From Novosphingobium mangrovisedimenti (GTDB lineage Bacteria; Pseudomonadota; Alphaproteobacteria; Sphingomonadales; Sphingomonadaceae): a stretch of 64,000 bases of DNA. Numbering within the stretch: position 1 is the stretch's first letter; every line of letters begins with the position of its first letter. Of this stretch, positions 1 to 8,700 are shown one piece after another. The stretch covers positions 124,001 to 188,000 of the forward strand of contig NZ_JANZXA010000006.1 of the NCBI RefSeq assembly GCF_025153475.1. The letters are read 5' to 3'. Under the pieces are notes generated by a model. It had not been told where the DNA came from. It did no database searches and saw nothing but the letters and a program-made list of their open reading frames with translations. Both the position numbers and the translations under genes were made by a program.

Positions 1-39
1 TTCCGGGTGGCGCGCATCGATGAGCATGCGCGTTGCCAT
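1..39 (-). CDS. rne: Ribonuclease E, N-terminal 13 codons (cut by window edge)
   Basis: Read on the minus strand, the first 13 codons give MATRMLIDARHPE, the typical start of sphingomonad RNase E/G. The start codon is at 39-37 and a GGAG Shine-Dalgarno lies 8 bases upstream. RNase E is the endonuclease scaffold of the RNA degradosome and processes rRNA, tRNA and mRNA. Divergent rne and amiC-mrcA is a familiar order in Sphingomonadales, which supports the call. The rest of the gene lies outside the window. Confidence 0.85.
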   Translation of the reverse strand, partial: MATRMLIDARHPE

Positions 40-643
40 TACGTGATCTCCATACGCGCCTCGTCCCGGCCGGATCAGCCGGGGAAGCGCGATCTTGTTC
101 GAAAATGCCCGATACGGAGGCGAAGGCCCGGCGCGGTGCGGCAAGGGTGTTCGTGTCCAGGGCAGGGGTAAACATGAAAACGGGGCAATCCAGCGCCCCG
201 CCTGTGGCAATAGAGGCGACTGCCGCAGGGGCAGCCATCGTGTCTGCGAGAGGAAGATCGCGTGGCAAAACCGGACACGCGGGAAATTGCGGCCACACAG
301 CTCGCGCCCTTTCGGGCGTCGGCTGGCAAGGCGGCAATTGGCTTCTCATGGCTCGCATCAACCTGTTCGGACCCGGAAACGGATTTTCCGGCATCGACGG
401 CCCGGGGCATGGCCTGACCGGTCCTGTCCGGTGTCATCTGGTGATGCCTGGGCCGGAATGCGAGGACCGAAGGCGGAATGGCCCCGGGATCGAATTGGCC
501 TAGCATTCAAGGCCGGTAACGGCAAGTTACTTGCCTACATTACGTTTAGTGCTGTTCTGGTTAAGGGAATCTTTCCCTAAAAACGGGGGAACACGAAGGG
601 GTGGCATTGCCGGTTGCGGCAACTCCACCTAGGCAGGACCGCA
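40..643. promoter_or_regulatory. Divergent rne/amiC leader region with inverted repeats, no gene
   Basis: No convincing coding frame is present in about 600 bases. The stretch holds several inverted repeats: CGGGGC/GCCCCG (181-186 and 195-200), CTGCC/GGCAG (220-224 and 230-234), a long-range stem between 399-410 and 444-454 with one bulge, and AGGGAA/TTCCCT (564-569 and 573-578) close to amiC. Most would fall in a long 5' untranslated leader of rne. In enterobacteria such leaders mediate autoregulation by RNase E; whether this one does is inference. Promoters for both genes should lie here but I could not place them securely. Confidence 0.5.
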
Positions 644-1513
644 ATGTCGCGCATACTACAACTGCTGGTGATCCTGTCGGCGCCTCTGGCGCTGCTGGTT
701 GCGGTTTTCGTGCTTCACAGGGCTATGGGTATTGCCGAAGATGGCGGTGGATACGTCGTCCGCTTCGACCTGCCGAGCATCGATGCACCGGTCGGTCTTC
801 CCAGGGTGGACGGGCCGGCCGATTCCAGCCGGCCGTTGGTGGTTATCGATCCCGGCCATGGCGGCTTCGATCCGGGGGCGGGCACGGAGGCGGTGCAGGA
901 AAAGGACGTGGCGCTGAAAGTGGCGCAGGCGATCCGCAAGCAGTTGCTCGACGGCGGCGGCGTGCGGGTGGCGCTGACGCGCGATACCGACCGCTTCGTC
1001 TCGCTGGCCGACCGCCCCGACATCGCGCGGCGGCTCAATGCCGACCTGTTCATCTCGATCCATGCCGACAGCGCCGAAAACGACGCGGCGCGCGGGGCCA
1101 GCGTCTATGTCCTGTCGGAAAAGGGCTCCAGCCAGGCCGCGGTACGTTTTGCCGCGCGCGAGAACGGCGCGGACCGGATCAACGGCGTTTCGCTTTCGCA
1201 GACGAACGACGCGGTTGGGGCGATCCTGCTCGACCTGTCGCAGCGCGGTGCCCAGGCCGGCTCTGCCGAACTGGCGGGACTGATGCTGCGAGAACTGCGC
1301 GAGGCGGACGTGGGGCTGCACCATGGTCGTGTCGAAACGGCGGCGCTGGCAGTGCTCAAGGCGCCGGACATTCCCTCGGTCCTGTTCGAGACCGGGTACA
1401 TCAACAACACGCAGGACTATGCCTTCCTGCGTTCCGCGCAGGGGCAGAAGACGCTTGCCCGGGCGACTGCCCGCGCGATCCGCGTCTACTTCGCGCGCAA
1501 GAGCGGCGTCTAG
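644..1513 (+). CDS. amiC: N-acetylmuramoyl-L-alanine amidase (Amidase_3)
   Basis: A 289-residue zinc amidase that cleaves the lactyl-amide bond between N-acetylmuramic acid and the stem peptide, needed for splitting septal peptidoglycan in the periplasm. An N-terminal hydrophobic segment (about residues 4-22) is a signal peptide or anchor. The four zinc/catalytic positions of the family are visible: His72 in DPGHGG, Glu86 in QEKDV, His140 in SIHADS, and Glu249 in FETGYINN. I chose ATG 644 because AGGA lies about 5 bases upstream; the upstream TTG at 614 adds a non-hydrophobic extension. mrcA follows after the HPP gene on the same strand, so this is a cell-wall neighbourhood. The symbol is by family resemblance. 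Confidence 0.88.
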   Translation: MSRILQLLVILSAPLALLVAVFVLHRAMGIAEDGGGYVVRFDLPSIDAPVGLPRVDGPADSSRPLVVIDPGHGGFDPGAGTEAVQEKDVALKVAQAIRKQLLDGGGVRVALTRDTDRFVSLADRPDIARRLNADLFISIHADSAENDAARGASVYVLSEKGSSQAAVRFAARENGADRINGVSLSQTNDAVGAILLDLSQRGAQAGSAELAGLMLRELREADVGLHHGRVETAALAVLKAPDIPSVLFETGYINNTQDYAFLRSAQGQKTLARATARAIRVYFARKSGV

Positions 1514-1676
1514 GGCATCCCGGATGCGTGTCGGCCGGCAAGCTTGATGCCTGCCATCGCGGTTTTCTGTCCGGATGTGGCGACAAGGCTGGCAATCGTT
1601 CAGGGCTGAATTCGAGCACGCGACCTGGCCGGCGCCTGCAGTGAGCCTTTTCCTTGCCGCGCAACTTTACCCCTTG

Positions 1677-1703
1677 AAAGATGCGTTTGTTTTACATCTT
1701 TTT
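1677..1703 (+). terminator. Weak stem-loop with T-run downstream of amiC
   Basis: AAAGATG (1677-1683) can pair with CATCTTT (1695-1701) across an 11-base loop, followed by further T residues. It lies about 160 bases beyond the amiC stop and before the HPP gene, so it could end the amiC transcript. The stem is AT-rich and short; this is a tentative call. Confidence 0.3.
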
Positions 1704-1785
1704 GCGAGGAGCCTAGGCGTTTTCAGCCCGTTCATGGAACGAGTACCTGCGCCTGCCCCTACAACAATCGTCCGGAAAGCATGCC

Positions 1786-2484
1786 GTGCTGAATAGGCTG
1801 ATGAAACGTTCCGCACAGCTCATGCCGCAAGCAGCCGTAGGCCATCTTGGCTGGCTGCGCGGTGCGATCGGGGCCTCCTTGGGCATACTCTCGGCTGGAG
1901 CTATCACTGCCGCTGTCCTGGGGACTGGCGATCCTGCCATTCCATGGCTTGTCGCGCCGATGGGCGCTTCGGCCGTGCTCGTCTTCGCGGTGCCGGCCAG
2001 CCCGCTTGCTCAACCCTGGGCTGTCATTGTCGGGAACCTCCTTTCCTCGGCGATCGGGCTATTCATGGGAATTTCGCTTGGCTCTCCTCTCCTTGCCGCA
2101 AGCCTGGGTGTGGGTAGTGCCATTGCAGCGATGTCGCTCACACGCAGCCTGCATCCACCGGGCGGTGCATGCGCTCTGCTCTGCGCGTTGGGCTCAGCCG
2201 GACACGATCACTGGACCTTGTTTATTCTAGTCCCGGTGGCGTTGAACGTGACGGCGCTGGCCGGTGCAGGGTGGATTTATAACAATCTCACGGGACACCC
2301 TTGGCCGCATCATATCAAGGCGCCTTCCCCCGCAGCCGGGGCAAGCTTCGCGTATACCCTCGAGGATCTTGAAGCAGTGCTGGCAGAGTGGAACGAGATG
2401 CTGGACGTCGACATCGACGATCTCGATGCCATCTTTCAGGCTTTGCACCGGCGTGTGGAAAAGCAGGCTCTTCGCCGCATATGA
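1786..2484 (+). CDS. HPP family integral membrane protein
   Basis: A 232-residue protein with four hydrophobic segments in its first 170 residues, and the family signature HPPGGA at residues 123-128 in a SLHPPGGACALL context. HPP-family proteins are small polytopic inner-membrane proteins; plant relatives have been linked to nitrite transport in plastids, but the bacterial function is unsettled. After the membrane part comes an acidic C-terminal tail (about residues 185-232, with repeated Glu/Asp) likely in the cytoplasm. The GTG start at 1786 has GGAAAG upstream; ATG 1801 is an alternative that shortens the protein by five residues. The flanking genes do not explain its role. Confidence 0.8.
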   Translation: MLNRLMKRSAQLMPQAAVGHLGWLRGAIGASLGILSAGAITAAVLGTGDPAIPWLVAPMGASAVLVFAVPASPLAQPWAVIVGNLLSSAIGLFMGISLGSPLLAASLGVGSAIAAMSLTRSLHPPGGACALLCALGSAGHDHWTLFILVPVALNVTALAGAGWIYNNLTGHPWPHHIKAPSPAAGASFAYTLEDLEAVLAEWNEMLDVDIDDLDAIFQALHRRVEKQALRRI

Positions 2485-2718
2485 TCGGACTGAAGGGCGG
2501 GGAGACTTCAGGCAAATTGTGACGCACCTTGGTGAAAGGCCGTGAGCGCATTGCACAGCGATGGACGAATTCCATGGCCCGTCAACGTGCGGACGCGCAT
2601 TCAGGCCTCCAACTGGTTCTCCAGACCCGGCGGCGATCACCCGTCCACCGCAATCCAGAGCGGTTTTTGCGCTTCCGTCTGGCAATGCCCGAAACGCCCG
2701 TGCTAGAGGCACAGCGCA

Positions 2719-5265
2719 ATGAGTGACGCCACCGACAGCCACGGCACCGATCCCGGCGAACAGCCGCCCGAAGACGCAAGCTTTCGCATTCGCCGCGAAG
2801 GCGCCGGCCGGTTCGCGGCCCTGGGCCGGATCTGGCGCGGGCGAAAGTGGCTGCGCCGCTTCACCTATCTGTGCGTGGTCGGCCTCGTCGGTCTGGCGGG
2901 CTTCTGGATCGTGCTCACCCGCGATCTGCCCGATGCCAGTACGCTGCTCGAATACCAGCCGCCGCTGCCGACGATGGTGCGCGGCATCGATGGCGAGATC
3001 GTCTACAGCTACGCGCGCGAGCGGCGCGTGCAGCTGCGCTTCGTCGATTTCCCGCGCCCGCTGGTGAATGCGTTCCTGTCCGCCGAGGACAAGACGTTCT
3101 GGACGCACGGCGGTGTCGACATCACCGGTCTTGCCGGCGCGGTGGTGGACTATGTTGCCAAGTACGGCTCGGGCGAGCGCGCCAGGGGCGGTTCGACGAT
3201 CACCCAGCAGGTTGCCAAGAATATCCTGATCGGAGACGAATACTCGGTCACCCGCAAGCTGAAGGAGATGATCGTCGCCCATCGCATCGAGGGCGTGCTG
3301 ACCAAGGAGCAGATCCTCGAACTCTACCTCAACGAGATCCCGCTGGGTCGTCAGAGCTTCGGCGTGCAGGCTGCGGCGCGGGCCTATTTCGGCAAGGACG
3401 TGGGCGATCTCGATCTTCACGAGACCGCCTTCCTGGCGATCCTGCCCAAGGCGCCCGAGCGCTATGGCCGCAAGAAGTACGAGGACATGGCCATCGCCCG
3501 GCGCAACTGGGTGCTCGACGAGATGGTCGACAACGGCTGGGCGACGCGCGAAGAGGCGGACGCGGCCAAGGCCAAGCCGCTTGGCCTGATCCCGCGCAGT
3601 TCCGAATCCTACGATCAGGCGAACAGCTATTTCGTCGAGGAAGTGCGCCGCCGCCTGATCGACCGTTATGGCGAAAAGGCGGAAGACGGGCCGAACAGCG
3701 TCTATGCCGGCGGGTTGTGGGTGCGCACCTCGCTCGACACTCAGATGCAGCAGGCGGTGCGTGCGGCGCTGCGCAAGGGGTTGCTGAGCTACCATGGCAG
3801 CCGCGGCTGGAGCGGCGCGATCGCCCACCTCAAGGATCTGGAGAACTGGCAGACCCAGCTCATCGTGGCGCACCGGACGATTGACTACAGGAACTGGCGC
3901 GTCGGCGTCATTCTCGACAAGTCCGGCGACACCGGGCGGATCGGCTTTTCCGACGGCAACATCGCCGCGCTGACCAACATCGACGAGAAAGCCAAGGCGG
4001 GCGATCTGGTCGCGGCCGAGCCGGTTTCGGCCGGGACATGGGCGCTGCGCACGATACCCGAGGTTTCCGGCGGCATGGTCATGGAACAGCCCGCGACCGG
4101 GCGCATCCTCGCCATGCAGGGCGGCTTCGATTTCGGGCTGGGGTCCTTCAATCGCGCCACGCAGGCGGAACGCCAGCCGGGCTCGACGATCAAGCCCTTC
4201 GTCTATGCCACCGCGCTGCAGTACGGCATGACTCCCGCGACGCAGGTGCTGGACGGCACGTTCTGCGTCTACCAGGGGGCGAAGCTGGGGCAGAAATGCT
4301 TCAGGAACTTCGGCAACGAGGGCGGCGCGGGCAGCCATACGATGCGCTGGGGGCTTGAGCAGTCGCGCAACCTGATGACGGTGCGCATCGCCAACGACAC
4401 CGGCATGCCGCGCGTCATCAAGACGTTCCACAACGTCGGGATCGGCGACTACAAGCCGTATCTCTCCTTCGCGCTGGGCGCTGGCGAGACCACGGTCGAG
4501 CGGATGGTCAATGCCTATTCGGCGCTGGCCAACAACGGCGTGCAGTATCCGGCTTCGGTGGTCGACTATGTGCAGGACCGCAATGGCAAGGTGATCTGGC
4601 GCGCCGATCCGCGCCGCTGCGACATCTGCAACATGGCAGACTGGGACGGCAAGCCGATGCCGCGCATCACGCGCAAGGGCAAGCAGGTGATCGATGCCGA
4701 TACCGCCTACCAGGTCATCCACATGCTCGAAGGCGTGGTGACCCGCGGCACCGCGGTGCGCCTGCGGAGCCTGAACTTGCCGATCTTCGGCAAGACCGGC
4801 ACGACCAATGGCCCCACCGACGTGTGGTTCATGGGCGGCAACCAGGACTATGTCGGCGGCGTCTACGTCGGTTACGATGCGCCCCGCTCGCTGGGCGGCT
4901 GGGCGCAGGGCGGACGCATTTCCGCGCCGATCTTCAAGGACGTCGTGGAAGCGACCCGCCCGCGCTGGACCACGCGCCCGTTGCTGGCGCCGCCGGGCAT
5001 CCGCATGGTGCGCATCGACCGTGTCACCGGCAAGCAGGTCATGGGCGTGGAGCCTTCCAACGAGCCCAAGGCCTCGGTGATCTGGGAAGCCTTCAAGCCC
5101 GATACCGAACCGCGCCAGTACACCGCGGAAGACGAGTTCACGCGCAGGCGCGATGCGCTTGTCGCCGATGTCATGCAGGCCCGCGATGAACGCGAAGCGG
5201 CAAGGCTTCGTGCCGCAGGAGGCGAACCTCAGGACTTTGCGGAAGAGCAGGGCGGGCTATACTGA
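2719..5265 (+). CDS. mrcA: Penicillin-binding protein 1A (bifunctional glycosyltransferase/transpeptidase)
   Basis: An 848-residue class A PBP that polymerises lipid II glycan strands and crosslinks stem peptides in the periplasm. A cytoplasmic N-terminus is followed by one membrane anchor at about residues 50-70. The GT51 domain shows catalytic Glu123 in SAEDKTFW and the GSTITQQVAKN motif. The transpeptidase domain has Ser489 in GSTIKPF (nucleophile, Lys492), the SRN motif at 549-551, and KTGT at 692-695. Between them is an OB-like insert typical of PBP1A. Length fits the family. A short basic/acidic tail ends in EEQGGLY. In many sphingomonads prfB follows mrcA; here an acyl-CoA synthetase follows, so a catabolic cluster appears to have been joined at this point. 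Confidence 0.95.
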   Translation: MSDATDSHGTDPGEQPPEDASFRIRREGAGRFAALGRIWRGRKWLRRFTYLCVVGLVGLAGFWIVLTRDLPDASTLLEYQPPLPTMVRGIDGEIVYSYARERRVQLRFVDFPRPLVNAFLSAEDKTFWTHGGVDITGLAGAVVDYVAKYGSGERARGGSTITQQVAKNILIGDEYSVTRKLKEMIVAHRIEGVLTKEQILELYLNEIPLGRQSFGVQAAARAYFGKDVGDLDLHETAFLAILPKAPERYGRKKYEDMAIARRNWVLDEMVDNGWATREEADAAKAKPLGLIPRSSESYDQANSYFVEEVRRRLIDRYGEKAEDGPNSVYAGGLWVRTSLDTQMQQAVRAALRKGLLSYHGSRGWSGAIAHLKDLENWQTQLIVAHRTIDYRNWRVGVILDKSGDTGRIGFSDGNIAALTNIDEKAKAGDLVAAEPVSAGTWALRTIPEVSGGMVMEQPATGRILAMQGGFDFGLGSFNRATQAERQPGSTIKPFVYATALQYGMTPATQVLDGTFCVYQGAKLGQKCFRNFGNEGGAGSHTMRWGLEQSRNLMTVRIANDTGMPRVIKTFHNVGIGDYKPYLSFALGAGETTVERMVNAYSALANNGVQYPASVVDYVQDRNGKVIWRADPRRCDICNMADWDGKPMPRITRKGKQVIDADTAYQVIHMLEGVVTRGTAVRLRSLNLPIFGKTGTTNGPTDVWFMGGNQDYVGGVYVGYDAPRSLGGWAQGGRISAPIFKDVVEATRPRWTTRPLLAPPGIRMVRIDRVTGKQVMGVEPSNEPKASVIWEAFKPDTEPRQYTAEDEFTRRRDALVADVMQARDEREAARLRAAGGEPQDFAEEQGGLY

Positions 5266-5319
5266 TTCCCGAACGGCCGGGCACGACGATGACCCGGCCC
5301 TGTTTGGGAGAAGTAGAAG

Positions 5320-6900
5320 ATGCCCGGCCATCATCCGTCCTGCCATGCCCGCACCACGCCCGATGCGCTGGCGCTCGTGGTTGCCGATACCGGTGAGACG
5401 CTGACCTATCGCGAACTCGACGAGGGTTCCAACCGCGTGGCGCAACTGCTGCGTTCGCTCGGGCTCAGGCCGGGTGACCGCATCGCGGTGATGCTGCGCA
5501 ATTCGCCGGAATTCGCGATGGTCTACTGGGGGGCTACGCGCTGCGGCTGTTTCGTGACGCTGCTTTCCACGCACCTCAAGCCTTCGGAAGCCTCCTACAT
5601 CGTCGGCGATGCCGGGGCTAAAGTGCTCGTCCTCTCGGCGTCGATCGGGGAGACGCCGCAGGCGCTGGCGCGCGACCGCGCCGATCTCGTGCCCGGCGTG
5701 CAGAAGGTCTACTATGCCGGCGATCCGGTGGGCGAAGGGGCGATGGACGGTGCCGAGCCGCTTTCCGAAGCGCTCGCGGCCATGCCCGTCGGGCCGGTGG
5801 CAGGCGAGATCTCCGGCTTCCACATGATCTATTCGAGCGGCACCACCGGGCGGCCCAAGGGTATCGTCCTGCCCTTCACGCCGGGGCCGATCGACGAGTT
5901 CAACGCGCTCGAAGGCGTGATGCCGATCTATCACGAGCTGAAACCGCTGGTCTCGCTCAACGTCGGGCCGCTCTACCACGGTGCGCCGCTCTCGGGCATG
6001 GTCACGGCACAGCGGCTGGGCGGGCTCTTCGTTACCCAGCGCAAGTTCGATGCCGAGGGTGTGCTGGCCGCGATCGACCGCTACAAGGTGGGCGTCGCGC
6101 AGTTCGTGCCGACCATGTTCGTGCGCATGCTGGCGCTGAGCGACGAGGTGCGCGCGAAGTACGACGTGTCCTCGCTGCGCATGGCGGTCCACGCCGCCGC
6201 GCCGTGCCCGGTCGAGATCAAGCGCCGCATGATCGAATGGTGGGGCCCGATCATCTTCGAATACTACGGCTCCACCGAAGGCGTGGGCGCCACCGCGATC
6301 ACTTCGCAGGAATGGCTGGAACGGCCCGGATCGGTGGGCAAGTCCTCGCTCGGCCCGATCCATATCTGCGACGAGGAAGGCCGCGAACTGCCGCCGGGCG
6401 AAAGCGGGATCGTCTATTTTGAGGCGCCGGGCGGGCGGATCGTCAATTACCTCAACGATGCCGAGAAATCGCGCAAGGCCACGCACCCCGAGCACGACAA
6501 CTGGTTTGCCGTTGGCGACATCGGCAAGCTCGATGAGGACGGCTATCTCTACCTCACCGACCGCAAGGACTTCATGATCATCTCGGGCGGGGTGAACATC
6601 TATCCGCAGGCGATCGAGGATTGCCTGATCGTCCATCCCCAGGTGCTCGACGTCGCGGTGCTGGGCGTGGCCGATCCCGAATTCGGCGAGAAGGTCAAGG
6701 CCATGGTCCAGCCCAAGGACTGGGCCGATGCGGGCCCGGCTTTGGAGCAAAGCCTGCGCGACTGGTGCCGCTCGCACATTTCGCCGGTCACGGCGCCGCG
6801 CGAATACGAATTCGTGCGCGAACTGCCGCGCTTGCCCTCGGGCAAGCTGGCCAAGCACGAGTTGCGTAAGCTCTACGGCAATCCGGTTGCCGTGGCCTGA
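5320..6900 (+). CDS. Acyl-CoA synthetase (AMP-forming, FadD/LvaE-like)
   Basis: A 526-residue ANL-superfamily enzyme that activates a carboxylic acid to its CoA thioester through an acyl-adenylate. Visible core motifs: A3 YSSGTTGRPKG beginning at Tyr171, A5 FEYYGSTEG, A8 DRKDFMIISGGVNIYP, and the C-terminal LPSGKLAKHELR with the adenylation lysine. It begins 54 bases after mrcA and is followed on the same strand by MarR, an APH-type kinase, an ACAD, an SDR and an MDR. That neighbourhood suggests it loads the substrate of this pathway, in the place LvaE holds in the levulinate cluster. The chain length or exact acid cannot be told from sequence. GAAG lies about 10 bases upstream of ATG 5320. 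Confidence 0.88.
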   Translation: MPGHHPSCHARTTPDALALVVADTGETLTYRELDEGSNRVAQLLRSLGLRPGDRIAVMLRNSPEFAMVYWGATRCGCFVTLLSTHLKPSEASYIVGDAGAKVLVLSASIGETPQALARDRADLVPGVQKVYYAGDPVGEGAMDGAEPLSEALAAMPVGPVAGEISGFHMIYSSGTTGRPKGIVLPFTPGPIDEFNALEGVMPIYHELKPLVSLNVGPLYHGAPLSGMVTAQRLGGLFVTQRKFDAEGVLAAIDRYKVGVAQFVPTMFVRMLALSDEVRAKYDVSSLRMAVHAAAPCPVEIKRRMIEWWGPIIFEYYGSTEGVGATAITSQEWLERPGSVGKSSLGPIHICDEEGRELPPGESGIVYFEAPGGRIVNYLNDAEKSRKATHPEHDNWFAVGDIGKLDEDGYLYLTDRKDFMIISGGVNIYPQAIEDCLIVHPQVLDVAVLGVADPEFGEKVKAMVQPKDWADAGPALEQSLRDWCRSHISPVTAPREYEFVRELPRLPSGKLAKHELRKLYGNPVAVA

Positions 6901-6965
6901 CGGGTTTGCCGGCCGGCAGTGCCCCCGCCGGGGCGATGGTCGAGCGTGTCGGGTAGAATTAAAAC

Positions 6966-6998
6966 GACATGATCATGTCAAAATGACATGATCATGTC
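6966..6998. promoter_or_regulatory. Two perfect 14-bp palindromes abutting the marR start codon (probable operator)
   Basis: GACATGATCATGTC occurs at 6966-6979 and again at 6985-6998. Each is a perfect palindrome; the second extends to 16 bp if the A of the marR ATG is counted. Centres are 19 bp apart, about two helical turns, so two dimers would bind the same face of DNA. The pair occupies the place of the ribosome binding site. This is a classic layout for autoregulation by a MarR dimer. Confidence 0.75.
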
Positions 6999-7463
6999 AT
7001 GAGTAAAGGGCCTTTCGATTCGCGTCACCCGCTTGTGGGTCTGGTCGACGAAACCATTCGACTGAACAGCCGTCTGCGAAGTGCTTTTGCCGCCGCGCGG
7101 GCGGATAGTGCGCTCAACGATTCCGAGCAGATGGTGCTCAATGCCGTGGTCGAGGCCGAAAAGGCCCCCACGGTGGCGCAGATCGGCCGCTCCATGGGGC
7201 AGGCCCGGCAACTTGTGCAGCGGGCTGCCAATTCGCTGCGCGAAAGCGGGCTGATCGAGATGGTGGACAATCCCGATCACAAGCGGGCGCCGCTTCTGCG
7301 CGCGACCCAACCGGGCCTTGCGCTCAAGCGCGAGCTGGATGCGCGCGCGGAAGCCATCGCCGAAGACCTGCTGCCCGCCGCCGACCTCGAAACGGTGCGC
7401 GAGGCAACGCGCGCCCTTCGGACCATTCGCAGAAAACTGGAAGCGCAGCTTCGCGCGCGCTGA
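6999..7463 (+). CDS. MarR-family transcriptional regulator
   Basis: A 154-residue winged-helix protein. The central part (about residues 40-100) carries the MarR DNA-binding region, including PTVAQIGRSMGQARQLVQRAANSL (recognition helix) and the wing with NPDHKRAPLL. MarR dimers usually repress until a small ligand, often an aromatic acid or acyl-CoA, releases them. The start at 6999 touches the second palindrome and has no Shine-Dalgarno, so the operator doubles as the translation start region; leaderless translation is possible. The gene is 15 bases before the kinase gene and probably co-transcribed, so it likely controls the kinase-ACAD-SDR cluster. The ligand is unknown. Confidence 0.85.
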   Translation: MSKGPFDSRHPLVGLVDETIRLNSRLRSAFAAARADSALNDSEQMVLNAVVEAEKAPTVAQIGRSMGQARQLVQRAANSLRESGLIEMVDNPDHKRAPLLRATQPGLALKRELDARAEAIAEDLLPAADLETVREATRALRTIRRKLEAQLRAR

Positions 7464-7478
7464 AACGGGAAGAGGATC

Positions 7479-8546
7479 ATGGAAGCAGATCTCGACAAAC
7501 TGGCGCCGATCGGGCCGCTGACGGACTGGCTGGACGCCCATGTGCCCGAACTGGGCAAGGGGCCGCTCAAGACCTCGCTGCTTTCGGGCGGCACGTCGAA
7601 CGTGGTGCTGACGCTCGATCGCGGCGAAAAGCCGATGGTCATGCGCCGTCCGCCCGAGGTCCCGCCGCCGGGCGCGGAGAAGGGCGTGCTGCGCGAGGCG
7701 CGCATCCTTACCGCGCTCAACCAGACCGATGTGCCGCACCCGGTCTGCTACGGTTCCTGCCCCGACGACAGCGTGGCGGGCGCGCCATTCTACGTGATGG
7801 AAAAGGTCGACGGCTGGGCACCCAACCTGCGCGACGAGAAGATCCACAACGAGCCGCCGTTCGACCGGATGCCCTACGAATACGGCATTCCTTTCGCGAT
7901 CGTCGATGGTCTCGTGAAGCTGGCCAATGTCGATTACGAGGCCATCGGCCTCGGCGATTACGGCAAGCCGGGCAAGTTCCTCGAACGCCAGGTCGACCGC
8001 TGGTCCGGCCAGCTTGCCAGTTACAAGGAACGCTATGGTTACGAGGGCCGCGTGCTGGAAGGCTACAAGGAAACCGAGGCGTGGCTGCGCGGGGCCAAGC
8101 TGCCCGAAGAAGTGCGCGGCATCATCCACGGCGATGTCGGCACGCCCAACATGATGTTCCAGTGGGGCCCGCCCGCGCGGCTGGCCGCGATGATCGACTG
8201 GGAACTGTCGACCATCGGCGATCCCATGATCGACATGGGCTGGTTCACCGGCGGCATGCGCGACGAGGAAAACCCGGACAAGGAATTCCCCAACGCGCTC
8301 AACAACCCCGAGCATTTCCCGACCAAGCAGGAACTCGCGCGCTACTACTGCGCCGGGACCGGCCGCAACATCGAGGACTTCCGCTGGTTCTCGATCCTCT
8401 CGCGGTTCAAGTCGGGGTGCCTGCTCGAATACAAGGTGGCCCAGGCCGAGGCCGGTATCCTGTCCAAGGACACCGGACGCTTCTTTTCGCGGATCGTTGA
8501 AAACGTGTTCAAGGAAACTGCTGCCGAAATCCGGAGGATGTCCTGA
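7479..8546 (+). CDS. APH/choline-kinase-type phosphotransferase (ACAD10/11 kinase-domain or LvaA-like)
   Basis: A 355-residue small-molecule kinase of the aminoglycoside-phosphotransferase fold. It shows an N-terminal glycine-rich LLSGGTSNVV loop, MRRPP, the catalytic loop HGDVGTPN (His217, Asp219, Asn224) and the metal-binding Asp240 in IDWE. In animals this domain is fused to an acyl-CoA dehydrogenase in ACAD10 and ACAD11, and in Pseudomonas putida the homologous LvaA phosphorylates 4-hydroxyvaleryl-CoA. Here the ACAD partner is a separate gene just downstream. I infer phosphorylation of a hydroxyacyl-CoA rather than antibiotic resistance. No LvaB-like small partner gene is visible. A good GGAAGAGG lies before ATG 7479. 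Confidence 0.82.
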   Translation: MEADLDKLAPIGPLTDWLDAHVPELGKGPLKTSLLSGGTSNVVLTLDRGEKPMVMRRPPEVPPPGAEKGVLREARILTALNQTDVPHPVCYGSCPDDSVAGAPFYVMEKVDGWAPNLRDEKIHNEPPFDRMPYEYGIPFAIVDGLVKLANVDYEAIGLGDYGKPGKFLERQVDRWSGQLASYKERYGYEGRVLEGYKETEAWLRGAKLPEEVRGIIHGDVGTPNMMFQWGPPARLAAMIDWELSTIGDPMIDMGWFTGGMRDEENPDKEFPNALNNPEHFPTKQELARYYCAGTGRNIEDFRWFSILSRFKSGCLLEYKVAQAEAGILSKDTGRFFSRIVENVFKETAAEIRRMS

Positions 8547-8683
8547 TTAATCCTTCCCCGCCGGGGGAGGGGGACCACCCGCAGGGTGGTGGAGGGGCAC
8601 AAGCGGTTTACGCGACCTTCCTCGATGCCGCCTGTGCCCCTCCACCATGCTTCGCATGGTCCCCCTCCCCGTTTCGGGGAGGA
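8547..8683. repeat. 137-bp intergenic palindromic repeat, copy A
   Basis: This element starts directly after the kinase stop codon. It is nearly identical to the sequence at 10744-10880 and has the same length. The left half (GGGGAGGGGGACCA, then TGGTGGAGGGGCAC) is the reverse complement of the right half (GTGCCCCTCCACCA, then TGGTCCCCCTCCCC), with small hairpins CCCGCAGGG and TGCTTCGCA at the branch points and CCCC/GGGG hairpins at both ends. The whole can fold into a long branched stem. It encodes nothing visible. Confidence 0.85.
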
Positions 8684-8700
8684 TCTGAGGAGAGTATGAG

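Noticed and set aside
2227..4722. 831-residue open frame on the minus strand opposite mrcA
   Set aside because: It is the reverse complement of a well-supported PBP1A gene in GC-rich DNA, has low-complexity His/Arg/Ala composition and no recognisable domain.
6966..6998. Two identical short repeats considered as a CRISPR fragment
   Set aside because: Only two units with a 5-base spacer, each a palindrome, directly at a MarR start codon; no cas genes.
7479..8546. Antibiotic resistance phosphotransferase
   Set aside because: The HGD-x4-N fold is shared, but the neighbours (ACAD, SDR, acyl-CoA synthetase) point to acyl-CoA metabolism.
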